NCBI GenBank assembly: GCA_027023115.1
Contig: JALVWZ010000405.1
Span: 1-6,416, forward strand
DNA: 6,416 bases
Source: Thermaceae bacterium
GTDB taxonomy: Bacteria; Deinococcota; Deinococci; Deinococcales; Marinithermaceae
Direction: 5' to 3'
Numbering within the stretch: position 1 is the first letter of the stretch; every line of letters begins with the position of its first letter. A program made the translations under genes and the position numbers. Below are positions 1-5,915 of this stretch, in pieces. Below the pieces are notes generated by a model. It ran no database searches, was not told the origin of the DNA, and saw only the letters and a program-made list of their open reading frames with translations.

Positions 1-447
1 CAGGTCGGGGCGTTCGTTGATGGCCTTGGCCGGCTCGATGAAAAGGTCGAACGAGAGCGCCTCGGGGTAACCGGCAAAGCGCTCGGCCACCACCCGCCAC
101 CAGTCCACCGCCGCCGCTACGTTCTCCTCGCTGGCTTCCGTGTTGAGCCCGCCGCCGCCATAGGCCAGGACCGGCACCAGCCCGGCGGCCAGGCTGTCCT
201 TGACCACCCGCTCCAGGTGGTCCAGGTACGCGGGCGTGGGCTCGCCGCCGGCGCGGATGCGCACGTGGGTGAACCCCATCTTGGCGAAGTCGCGGGGAAC
301 GCGGGAATCGTAGGCGGCAATCTCCTTTTTGAACATAGCCCAGTTGGCGTCTATTCCCACTCCCATGCGGGCCACGTAGGCCGTGGGCGAAACGGCCAGT
401 ACCCGAGCGGTCAAAACCAGCACCAGCAGCCAAAATGGAAACCTCAT
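1..447 (-). CDS. Secreted glycoside hydrolase family 5-like protein (N-terminal part, runs off the window)
   Basis: The frame is open from an ATG at 447 down to base 1, giving 149 residues with no stop; the C-terminal part lies outside the window. Residues 1-18 form a signal peptide (MRFPFWLLVLVLTARVLA, then VS). The rest reads like the first half of a GH5/cellulase-type TIM barrel: GVGIDANW near residue 29, a GFTHVRIR strand at 59-65 with the Arg typical of GH5, a VPVLAYGGGG strand at 91-100, a WWRVVAERF helix, and the strand LSFDLFIEP at 131-139. Glu138 sits where GH5 enzymes carry the acid/base Glu of their Asn-Glu-Pro motif, but here the preceding residue is Ile. The nucleophile Glu would be off-window, so activity cannot be judged. 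It lies 43 bases downstream of the large lipoprotein gene with no terminator between, so it is probably the last visible gene of that operon. The Shine-Dalgarno is weak (AGGG almost touching the ATG), so the start rests on the signal peptide. Substrate is unknown. Confidence 0.72.
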   Translation of the reverse strand, partial: MRFPFWLLVLVLTARVLAVSPTAYVARMGVGIDANWAMFKKEIAAYDSRVPRDFAKMGFTHVRIRAGGEPTPAYLDHLERVVKDSLAAGLVPVLAYGGGGLNTEASEENVAAAVDWWRVVAERFAGYPEALSFDLFIEPAKAINERPDL

Positions 448-490
448 GTCCCTAGCTTACGGCGCTCTTTTCTGAAAACTGGGTAATGGG

Positions 491-3049
491 CTACTTGGCC
501 GTTATCTCGGCCCGCGCCAACGTCCGCTGGCCGGCGTCGTCGGAGACCAGCAACACCGCGATATAACGGCCCGGCGAGGTATAAACGTGCTCGAGCGTCA
601 GCTTTTTGGGGCAGGAACCGTCCCGCCACTCTCGCCGCGGCGAGCCGTCGCCAAAGTCGAGTAGGCAGTTCTTGCCGCCGCCGGAGGAAAGGGTGAACCC
701 GACCCGTAAGGGTGCCGCGCCGTCGCCCGGCCGGGCGCGCAACTCGGGCCGCGGCAAACCGCCGGCCCGGCAATCGAGCGTCACCGGCAACACCACCTCG
801 CTCATCGCCGGATCGTTGCTGAAAAGGCGCAACTCCTTCTTGTTCCCGTCGCCACGAGCCTGCTTGGGGCAGGCCAGCGCCACCAGTTGATAGCCCCAAA
901 GCCCCGGCGGCGTCTCCAGCGAGGCGGGCGTCGCCGCAAAGCCGTCGGCCGGCAGCCACACCCGCAAGGGGCTGGTGAGCTGCACCCGCTCTCCGCTCGG
1001 GGTAACTCCCCACAAGGGGCGGTTGCGGTAGCTGATTACCCCCACGGCCGTTCCGCCGGCAACCCCGCGCAACGAGAGCGAAAGTGGCAGCTCGCTCAAG
1101 TCGGGGCTGCGCACCACCACCAGGCGCGGTTTGGCGGTATAGGGGTACCGCTCGCCGAGGGAGCCCAAAGAGAGCCGCGGATAGACCTGGTAGACCCCGC
1201 GCTGCTCCTTTTCGGGCCGCCAAACCACCAGCCCGTCGGGCATCTCGGCGTCGTCCAGACGCTGCAACTTGCCGCTGAAGCACTCCTCCGCCTCCTCGCA
1301 GGCGCCGCCGCGCAGCCAGAGGGCCGCCTTGCCGGCGAGTGGTGGCCGGGAACCAAAGCCCAGCCGCAGTGTCGGCTCCGGGGTGATCGCGCCCAGGTCC
1401 AGGTTGCTCGTCTCGCCGCCGTCGCCTTCTACCCAAACCTGTGGACTGGCGGCCAGCTCTGCTTCGCTGTGGAAGGCCTGGCCCGTCGGCTCGAGCCCAG
1501 CCTCGAAGCTTCGTGAGAGCCGCCATTTGGGGCCCTGGTAGCCGGCTTCGTCGGGCTCACCTGACAGCAATTCGAGGTCCAGGGGCAAGCGGCTGGCGAG
1601 GCTGAGCCTGGCCAGCTCGGCGTCCTCGCCGGGGAGCAGCAGGCGCAGGCCCACGCTGGTGCGCGCCGCCAGGCCCGCGACCGCCGTACCGCCGCCTTCC
1701 GAGCGAACACGCGGGCCGGCTTGCGGCGGCGCGGCCTGCTCGCTGGCGCTGGCCGTGGGAACCCAGCGACCTTCCTGATACGTGAGCGTCAGATGCGCTT
1801 CTAAGTCCAGGTCCAGCGGCGGCAGCGCGACTTCGGCGGCAGGCCCGCTAGCGAAGGTGTTCAGGCTCGAGTCGTAGTCGAACTGCAACCGCGCCAGCAA
1901 GAGCGAGAGCCGCCCGCCGCGAGCCCGCCAACCGGCCAGCGAGCAGTCGGCCGGCTCGCCCGCGCTCTTCAGGGCCGCGGCCAGCCCGAGGTGGTCGCGG
2001 AGGTCAAAGCTGAGGGCGCCTTCTTGCAGCTCGCCACCGCTGATACGCACGCGCACCGTCGCCGTCGCCGTAAGCTCTTGCTTTGCCCGCGGATCGGCGG
2101 CCAGGTTCGGACAGCCCTCGAGGCGGGCGCCGCCGGCGCCAAAACCGGCGTCGGCGCTCACGCGCCCTTCCCGCCAGACCGCCTCTACTCGCAGGGGGAG
2201 CGTTTCGGCCTGGTAGTCGAGGTCGCTAAAAACGTCCTGCAGGCCCGCCGGCGAGGTGAGCAGGGTTACCGTATCGTCCCCCAGCTCCACCGCGTCGATG
2301 CGGCCCCAGACCGCGCCCGCGTCGCCGCTGAAAAACACCTGGCCCGGCTGCAGGGCGGCGGTGGTTGGGTTGCGCTCGAGCACCACGCTGTTCCAAAAAC
2401 CGCCCGCGCCGTCGGCCTCGCGGATCCAGCCGGGCTCGATATAACGCGCCTGCGGCTTCAGGCGGGCGAACACGGCGGTAGCCTGGGTTTCGTAGCCCTG
2501 GTAGCGCACCAGTAGCGGCACGCTCCGCACGTCGCCTTTGAGCGCGGTCACCAGCGGGTTGCCGTCATCGTCGTAGCTGACCGCGAAAGACTCCTGGTCG
2601 GCGCTCCGGACGCGCACCCGGGTGCCGGTCAGCGGCTTGCCGGCAGCGTCGTAAACGCGCACCGCCAGCGGCCGCGTCTGGCCGACGCGGGTAAAGACCA
2701 GCGCCAGGTCTCCGCTTACCTCGAGGCGCGGCGAAAGCGCCCCCGCAGCGCGCATGCTGATGCGCACCTCGGCGGTGAGGCGCGGGTCGTCTTTGCTGGT
2801 TACGGTTACTACGTCATCGGCCGGAAAGTCGGGGGCGCGGTAGATGACGCTCAGGCCGGTGCCGATTATCGTGCCCTGCTCGGCCTTCCAGACCACCTCG
2901 CCCTCCAAGCCGTCCAGGCGGGCGGTCAGCGGCTGCTCTTCACCAGGCTCGAGCTCGAGGCGGTCGGGCGCTACCACCAGGCGGGGCCCCTGTTTTGCAC
3001 AACCCGCCAGCAATACGACCGCCAAAATGACCAAGCCAAACCAACGCAT
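491..3049 (-). CDS. Very large lipoprotein of unknown function with Ig-like N-terminus and C-terminal PKD domain
   Basis: This encodes 852 residues. The N-terminus has a basic-hydrophobic signal ending in a lipobox (LLAGC, Cys17), so the protein should be lipid-anchored outside the cytoplasm. Residues about 22-99 look like a bacterial Ig-like (Big-type) domain: an L-x-PGEEQPLTA turn, VVWKAEQGTI, then VIYRAP and VVTVTS strands. Residues about 104-196 look like a second beta domain. The middle, about 200-760, is beta-rich with many acidic and Gly/Pro turns, and I do not recognise it. Residues about 770-852 are a PKD domain, with DFGDG at 798-802 and HVYTSPGRY at 821-829. Besides Cys17 there are eight cysteines, which fall into four consecutive pairs that could be disulfides. 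A GGAGG lies 4 bases before the ATG. It follows the phosphodiesterase gene by 48 bases and precedes the GH5-like gene by 43. An adhesive, scaffold or polysaccharide-binding role is inference; no catalytic motif is visible. Confidence 0.85.
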   Translation of the reverse strand: MRWFGLVILAVVLLAGCAKQGPRLVVAPDRLELEPGEEQPLTARLDGLEGEVVWKAEQGTIIGTGLSVIYRAPDFPADDVVTVTSKDDPRLTAEVRISMRAAGALSPRLEVSGDLALVFTRVGQTRPLAVRVYDAAGKPLTGTRVRVRSADQESFAVSYDDDGNPLVTALKGDVRSVPLLVRYQGYETQATAVFARLKPQARYIEPGWIREADGAGGFWNSVVLERNPTTAALQPGQVFFSGDAGAVWGRIDAVELGDDTVTLLTSPAGLQDVFSDLDYQAETLPLRVEAVWREGRVSADAGFGAGGARLEGCPNLAADPRAKQELTATATVRVRISGGELQEGALSFDLRDHLGLAAALKSAGEPADCSLAGWRARGGRLSLLLARLQFDYDSSLNTFASGPAAEVALPPLDLDLEAHLTLTYQEGRWVPTASASEQAAPPQAGPRVRSEGGGTAVAGLAARTSVGLRLLLPGEDAELARLSLASRLPLDLELLSGEPDEAGYQGPKWRLSRSFEAGLEPTGQAFHSEAELAASPQVWVEGDGGETSNLDLGAITPEPTLRLGFGSRPPLAGKAALWLRGGACEEAEECFSGKLQRLDDAEMPDGLVVWRPEKEQRGVYQVYPRLSLGSLGERYPYTAKPRLVVVRSPDLSELPLSLSLRGVAGGTAVGVISYRNRPLWGVTPSGERVQLTSPLRVWLPADGFAATPASLETPPGLWGYQLVALACPKQARGDGNKKELRLFSNDPAMSEVVLPVTLDCRAGGLPRPELRARPGDGAAPLRVGFTLSSGGGKNCLLDFGDGSPRREWRDGSCPKKLTLEHVYTSPGRYIAVLLVSDDAGQRTLARAEITAK

Positions 3050-3097
3050 ACCGCCTCCGCGTATTTACCAGTTTACGCAACCGGCGCGGCCCGCGGG

Positions 3098-4270
3098 TTA
3101 GCGACGGCCGCAGGCGTCAAAGAAGGCGACCGTCGCCGGCCAGTCCGAGAAGATTGCGTAGACCCCTATCTGGTTCACCAGCACGTCGAGGACGCGGTAA
3201 ACGTCGCCGTCCGAGTGGATCGCTCCCCTAACGCTTTGGTAGTACCAGCCGCCGCCCGAAGCCAGCGGCCCGGAGCGCTCGAGCGTCCAGGGGATCAGTT
3301 CGAGCCCCGCCTCGCGGGCGGCACGCGCGTAGGCCGAGGGCGCGACCCTGCCGTTTTCGTCCAGCGTCAAGAGCACCCAAAGCGGCGGGCTTAGGAACCG
3401 CAGCCCTTCCGCGGCCAGTTCGTCCATGGTGGGCCGCAGGCGCTCCGGATGGGCCGGGTCGAAACCCGGCCGTTTGTAGCGGCCGTCGAGCCAGACGGCG
3501 TTGGCGGTGTAGTCAGGGGCGTAAGAGCGCCAAAAACGAATGTCGTCCAGGTCGAAAGATTGTAAATATACCCGCTTTGGCGGCACCCCGGCGGCGCGAT
3601 ACTCGTCCACGATCCGCTTGCGGTAGGCCTCGAGGCTCAGCCCCGGAGGCAGGTTCACCTTCTTCAACTCGGGTATGAAGTTGACCCCGGTGGGTTTTAG
3701 CAAATCGATGTACTGGCGGTGGCTCATCACCGTGCCCGGGGAATAGGCCAGGGTGCGCCAGGCGGGCGCGGCGCGGTAATAATCATCGGGCCGGCGGGCG
3801 GCCTCGTTGCGGCCTTCGGGCCAGCCCTCGAGGGTCAGGAACTCGGCCATGGTCAGGTCGGTGGTGCGACAGTCGGGTTTGCGCCCGGCCCGGAAGGGCT
3901 TGCGACACTTCGCGGCCAGCGGGGTGCTGAGGATATTGGTGGTCTCGGCCAGGTCGCGGTCGGAGTGGCGGCAGACGAGTTCACCATCTGCGGTGGGCAC
4001 CGCGTCGCACTCCACGAAACCCGCCCCCTGCCGCACCGCCGCCAGGTACCCCTCGCGGGTGTGCTCGGGGAAGAAGAGCGCCGCGCCGCGGTGGCCGACG
4101 GCCAGCGGCGAGCGCGAGTAGTCGGCGGTTTTAGCGGCGCAGGCCTGCAGGCGGTCCTTTAGAGGACCCGGCTCCAGCCTTTCCACGAGCCAGAATGGGC
4201 GCACGCCCAACTGCGCCGGCTGCGCCGCCGCAGCCCCCAGCAGCAGGAGAGTTAACATGACGGTTCGCAT
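3098..4270 (-). CDS. Secreted GlpQ-type glycerophosphodiester phosphodiesterase
   Basis: This encodes 390 residues. Family members hydrolyse glycerophosphodiesters to an alcohol and glycerol 3-phosphate using a metal, typically in the periplasm. Residues 1-16 form a signal peptide (MRTVMLTLLLLGAAAA, then QPAQ). The GDPD core is clear: GHRGAALFFPEHT with His60, Arg61 and Glu69; ECD with metal-ligand candidates Glu87 and Asp89; CRHS with second catalytic His102; PELK with Glu201; VYLQSFD at 234-240; LIPWTLER at 325-332; and IFSDWPATVAFF near the end. PEHT rather than PENT, and the order of the later motifs, match the GlpQ branch. The CRHSDRDLAETTNIL stretch and the Cys122/Cys134 pair resemble, from memory, a GlpQ-like subgroup shared by bacteria and fungi. 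No good Shine-Dalgarno precedes the ATG; instead TAGATT lies 5 bases upstream, suggesting a leaderless transcript. It is the first gene of the minus-strand cluster. I withhold the name glpQ because substrate and orthology are not shown. Confidence 0.9.
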   Translation of the reverse strand: MRTVMLTLLLLGAAAAQPAQLGVRPFWLVERLEPGPLKDRLQACAAKTADYSRSPLAVGHRGAALFFPEHTREGYLAAVRQGAGFVECDAVPTADGELVCRHSDRDLAETTNILSTPLAAKCRKPFRAGRKPDCRTTDLTMAEFLTLEGWPEGRNEAARRPDDYYRAAPAWRTLAYSPGTVMSHRQYIDLLKPTGVNFIPELKKVNLPPGLSLEAYRKRIVDEYRAAGVPPKRVYLQSFDLDDIRFWRSYAPDYTANAVWLDGRYKRPGFDPAHPERLRPTMDELAAEGLRFLSPPLWVLLTLDENGRVAPSAYARAAREAGLELIPWTLERSGPLASGGGWYYQSVRGAIHSDGDVYRVLDVLVNQIGVYAIFSDWPATVAFFDACGRR

Positions 4271-4275
4271 ACCCC

Positions 4276-4281
4276 AATCTA
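4276..4281 (-). promoter_or_regulatory. Candidate -10 element (TAGATT) for a leaderless phosphodiesterase transcript
   Basis: On the minus strand TAGATT fits the TAnnnT -10 pattern and ends 5 bases before the ATG at 4270. No Shine-Dalgarno-like sequence is present in that gap, only GGGGT. Leaderless genes with a TAnnnT just upstream of the start are well known in Deinococcus. No clear -35 element can be assigned because the region upstream is the stem of the preceding terminator, so the call is tentative. Confidence 0.35.
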
Positions 4282-4310
4282 AACCGGCGGGAGCGCTGGC
4301 CCCCGCCGGT
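4276..4310 (-). terminator. Rho-independent terminator of the small lipoprotein gene
   Basis: On the minus strand a perfect 9-bp stem, ACCGGCGGG (4310-4302) pairing with CCCGCCGGT (4291-4283), encloses a 10-base loop and is followed by TTTAGATT with interrupted T residues. It begins 17 bases after the stop codon at 4328. The plus-strand side lacks a T tract, so it should work only for minus-strand transcription, separating the lipoprotein gene from the phosphodiesterase gene. Confidence 0.7.
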
Positions 4311-4327
4311 CGCTACCTCACTGACGT

Positions 4328-4849
4328 TTAGATGAAGGTAACCTTCAAAAGCAACTTGGTGAACTCGTAACTTATGGTGGCCTGACCGGTGGCGGTGCCG
4401 GTCAGCTCGGCACCGATTACCATGTTGCCGCTCATTAGGGCGTCTATTTGAGCGCCGTTGAGTTCCAGGGTGCCGCTGAGAGTCTGGGCGGCTTCAGAAA
4501 GGTTGACCGACTTTGGCTCGCCAATCTGGCTTTCGGATTTCCAAAGGTCGTCTTTGCTGGCGGCGAGGTAGAAGGTGACGGTAACGTTGCCCGTCATCTC
4601 ACCATCCACCTGAAGGTCGAGGGCGTAGTCCAGGGCAACCGTGGCTGGGCGCATTGGCGGAACCTGGTATCCGCTCACCTGCTCCCCTTCGGGAGAAGGC
4701 AGCAACATCTCTACAGGGCCGGCGCTGGCGATTTGCTGGCTGCCGCTGGCGTCGTCGCCAAGCATCGGTAGAACGTCTATGGTTATCGGGGCCATGCTGC
4801 AGGCCGCTAGGGTCAGGAGGCCCACCAGGGCTAGAAGGATCCTTTTCAT
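4328..4849 (-). CDS. Small lipoprotein of unknown function
   Basis: This encodes 173 residues starting at MKRILLALVGLLTLAAC, with a classic lipobox (LAAC, Cys17), so the mature protein should be a membrane-anchored lipoprotein outside the cytoplasm. Residues 18-75 are a low-complexity linker rich in Ser, Gly, Pro and Met. Residues about 76-173 have alternating polar/hydrophobic strands (VALDYALDLQVDG, NVTVTFYLAAS, SGTLELNG, GQATISYEFTKLLLKVTF), suggesting a single beta-sandwich. No enzymatic motif is visible, and the only cysteine is the lipobox one. The frame stays open upstream to 5116, but the extra residues lack any signal-like character and overlap the divergent gene. The start at 4849 has AAGGTG 6 bases upstream and begins the signal peptide, so it is preferred. 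A terminator follows, so the gene is probably monocistronic. I do not recognise the family. Confidence 0.8.
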   Translation of the reverse strand: MKRILLALVGLLTLAACSMAPITIDVLPMLGDDASGSQQIASAGPVEMLLPSPEGEQVSGYQVPPMRPATVALDYALDLQVDGEMTGNVTVTFYLAASKDDLWKSESQIGEPKSVNLSEAAQTLSGTLELNGAQIDALMSGNMVIGAELTGTATGQATISYEFTKLLLKVTFI

Positions 4850-4909
4850 AGTTCGCACCTTATAACGCCATTCCCAACAAGAACACCCCCAAACGGGTGA
4901 ACTGGTGCA

Positions 4910-4920
4910 TATGCTAGACT
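4910..4920 (+). promoter_or_regulatory. Candidate extended -10 promoter of the thioredoxin-fold gene
   Basis: TATGCTAGACT contains TG-C-TAGACT, an extended -10 with a TAnnnT hexamer at 4915-4920. The same TATGCTA core occurs in the much stronger promoter at 5885. A transcript starting about 7 bases downstream would begin near 4927 and favour the ATG at 4932. No convincing -35 is seen. Confidence 0.4.
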
Positions 4921-4931
4921 GCCTGCTTGGT

Positions 4932-5381
4932 ATGGGTGAATGGCCTACGGAGTTCGTCTGGATGGAGCCGGTAGCGCCGCCCTCCGAGTGGCGGCGACCC
5001 GGCATCGTAATGTTTTTCAACCTCGAGTGCCCCGGCTGCATATCGCGCGGCATTCCCTTCCTCAAGCAGCTCTTGCGAGAGTACGGCGACAAGCTGCAGG
5101 TGCTGACCGTGCACACCGCCTACGGACACAAGCACTACGAGCGTGACGAGGTGCTGCCCCAGCTCGAGTACTTCGCGCGCGACTACGCCAAGCTGCCCTT
5201 TCCGGTGGCGCTCGACCTCTCCGGCGAGCTGGCCCAAGGCTGGGGCGTGGAAGGTACTCCTCACTGGCTGGTCTTCGCCCCGGGGGGCGAGCTTTTGCGC
5301 AGCATCTACGGCTCGCAGGACAACGCCCGCATGCGGCTGGAGTATTTGATGGAAGAGCTGGTGGGCGAACCGGCCGAATAG
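4932..5381 (+). CDS. Cytoplasmic thioredoxin-fold (TlpA/redoxin-like) protein with CPGC active site
   Basis: From ATG 4932 this is 149 residues. The core reads VMFFNLECPGC, with the redox pair Cys33 and Cys36 at the start of a helix (ISRGIPFLKQLLREYG), then a VLTVHTAYGH strand, and VEGTPHWLVFAPGGELL containing the cis-Pro (Thr109-Pro110) that faces the active site in thioredoxin folds. This layout is that of TlpA/ResA/AhpC-type redoxins: thiol-disulfide exchange or peroxide reduction is the likely role. There is no signal peptide or membrane anchor, so it should act in the cytoplasm, unlike true TlpA. In-frame alternative starts are GTG 4905 and ATG 4911, adding 9 or 7 residues. None has a strong Shine-Dalgarno, and 4932 is chosen because the candidate -10 at 4915-4920 overlaps the earlier ones. 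It is transcribed away from the small lipoprotein gene with about 80 bases between starts. The CPGC dipeptide differs from thioredoxin's usual CGPC. The partner is unknown. Confidence 0.8.
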   Translation: MGEWPTEFVWMEPVAPPSEWRRPGIVMFFNLECPGCISRGIPFLKQLLREYGDKLQVLTVHTAYGHKHYERDEVLPQLEYFARDYAKLPFPVALDLSGELAQGWGVEGTPHWLVFAPGGELLRSIYGSQDNARMRLEYLMEELVGEPAE

Positions 5382-5392
5382 CCGACTCGGCC
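5372..5392 (+). terminator. Weak candidate terminator hairpin overlapping the stop codon of the redoxin-like gene
   Basis: GGCCGA (5372-5377) pairs with TCGGCC (5387-5392) around a 9-base loop that contains the TAG stop codon at 5379-5381. It is followed by AGCATTTCATTT, which is only moderately T-rich. The stem is short (6 bp), so termination here is uncertain. Confidence 0.35.
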
Positions 5393-5455
5393 AGCATTTC
5401 ATTTCGGGCAAAATCGACGTCTAACTCACTTACACAATCTTTACCGGTAGTGGAG

Positions 5456-5461
5456 TATTCT
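5456..5461 (+). promoter_or_regulatory. Weak candidate -10 (TATTCT) for the first DUF2853 gene
   Basis: TATTCT lies 6 bases before the AAGGAGG ribosome-binding site (5468-5474), in a 100-base AT-richer intergenic stretch. No hexamer near TTGACA is found at 16-18 bases upstream; TTACAC at 5430 is 20 bases away. The gene's separation from its neighbours suggests a promoter here, but its exact place is a guess. Confidence 0.25.
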
Positions 5462-5481
5462 TAACGTAAGGAGGAGAAGCT

Positions 5482-5814
5482 ATGACCAACGCCGAACTGC
5501 TCGCCAAAACATTGGAAGCCGTCAAGAAGTACGACAAAAAGCCCGACGAGGCCCTGGTGGCCGCCTTGGTCAAGAACTACGCCCTGGTGCTGCGCAAGCC
5601 CGACGCAGCCTACGTTTCCTGCTCGGACCCGAAAGAGCTGGAAACGGTCAAGAAGAACTTCCTGATCAAAAAGCTGGGCCTCAAGGACGGCCCGAAGCTC
5701 GAGGCCGCCATCGAGGAGGTCTGCGAGCAGATGAAGGCCGACCGGCGCAAGTCGCGGGCGGTTTTCTACTACCTGCTCACCAAGAGCATGGGCAAAGAAA
5801 AAGTCTTCGTTTGA
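5482..5814 (+). CDS. DUF2853 family protein, copy 1
   Basis: This encodes 110 residues, the usual size for the DUF2853 family, which is known from structure and sequence but has no established function. Family-typical features are the C-terminal two-thirds: SCSDPKELETVKKNFLIKKLGL at about 46-67, an alpha-helical stretch ending VCEQMK, and the signature RAVFYYLLTKSMGKEKVFV at the very end. The N-terminal half (MTNAELLAKTLEAVKKYD) is predicted helical. Two cysteines, one in VSCS and one in VCEQ, are conserved in copy 2. There is no signal peptide, so it is cytoplasmic. A near-perfect AAGGAGG lies 7 bases before the ATG, implying strong translation. It is flanked by its own strong terminator, so it is likely monocistronic. 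Copy 2 lies 101 bases downstream and is about 60 percent identical by hand alignment, implying a local tandem duplication. Confidence 0.9.
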   Translation: MTNAELLAKTLEAVKKYDKKPDEALVAALVKNYALVLRKPDAAYVSCSDPKELETVKKNFLIKKLGLKDGPKLEAAIEEVCEQMKADRRKSRAVFYYLLTKSMGKEKVFV

Positions 5815-5829
5815 CCGCAGAAGAACGCC

Positions 5830-5860
5830 GCCCCCACCGTTGCTCCGGTGGGGGCTTTCT
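5830..5860 (+). terminator. Strong Rho-independent terminator after DUF2853 copy 1
   Basis: A perfect 10-bp GC-rich stem, GCCCCCACCG (5830-5839) with CGGTGGGGGC (5846-5855), encloses the 6-base loop TTGCTC and is directly followed by TTTCT. It begins 15 bases after the stop codon and should block most read-through into copy 2. Confidence 0.9.
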
Positions 5861-5884
5861 ATATGCTAAGGAAACTTGAGTGCG

Positions 5885-5895
5885 TATGCTATAAT
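5885..5895 (+). promoter_or_regulatory. Extended -10 promoter of DUF2853 copy 2
   Basis: TATGCTATAAT contains a perfect consensus -10, TATAAT (5890-5895), preceded by the TGC of an extended -10. No good -35 is present at 16-18 bases upstream (TAAGGA at 5867-5872), as expected of extended -10 promoters. The start site would be near 5902, giving a leader of only about 14 bases that consists mostly of the GAGGAGGT ribosome-binding site. Confidence 0.7.
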
Positions 5896-5915
5896 GCAGT
5901 TGAGGAGGTGGCCGT

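Noticed and set aside
887..1516. A 209-codon plus-strand open frame antisense to the large lipoprotein
   Set aside because: It lies fully inside the well-supported minus-strand gene, has no Shine-Dalgarno, and its composition looks like a mirror of the opposite coding strand.
444..1526. A 360-codon open frame on the minus strand in another frame of the large lipoprotein gene
   Set aside because: It is an Arg/Gly/Ala-rich low-complexity translation typical of a GC-rich shadow frame, overlaps the lipoprotein gene, and has no domain or ribosome-binding site.
1991..2515. A 174-codon plus-strand open frame antisense to the large lipoprotein
   Set aside because: Same reasoning: antisense to a real gene with no motif or translation signal of its own.
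3719..4162. Plus-strand open frames antisense to the phosphodiesterase
   Set aside because: The phosphodiesterase on the other strand has a full set of catalytic motifs; the antisense translations are Gly/Ala/Arg-rich without recognisable features.
4850..5116. N-terminal extension of the small lipoprotein up to 5116
   Set aside because: It would place 89 Ser/Cys/Pro-rich residues before a perfect lipoprotein signal and overlap the divergent redoxin-like gene; the start at 4849 has its own ribosome-binding site.
4914..5411. A 165-codon minus-strand open frame antisense to the redoxin-like gene
   Set aside because: The plus-strand frame has the CPGC and cis-Pro motifs of a thioredoxin fold; the antisense frame has none.
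5870..5895. TTGAGT at 5876 as the -35 of the copy 2 promoter
   Set aside because: It is only 8 bases from the -10, far too close; the extended -10 explains the promoter without it.
5815..5915. DUF2853 pair as a toxin-antitoxin or simple two-gene operon
   Set aside because: Both products are paralogues of the same family, and a strong terminator plus a separate promoter lies between them, so neither interpretation fits.
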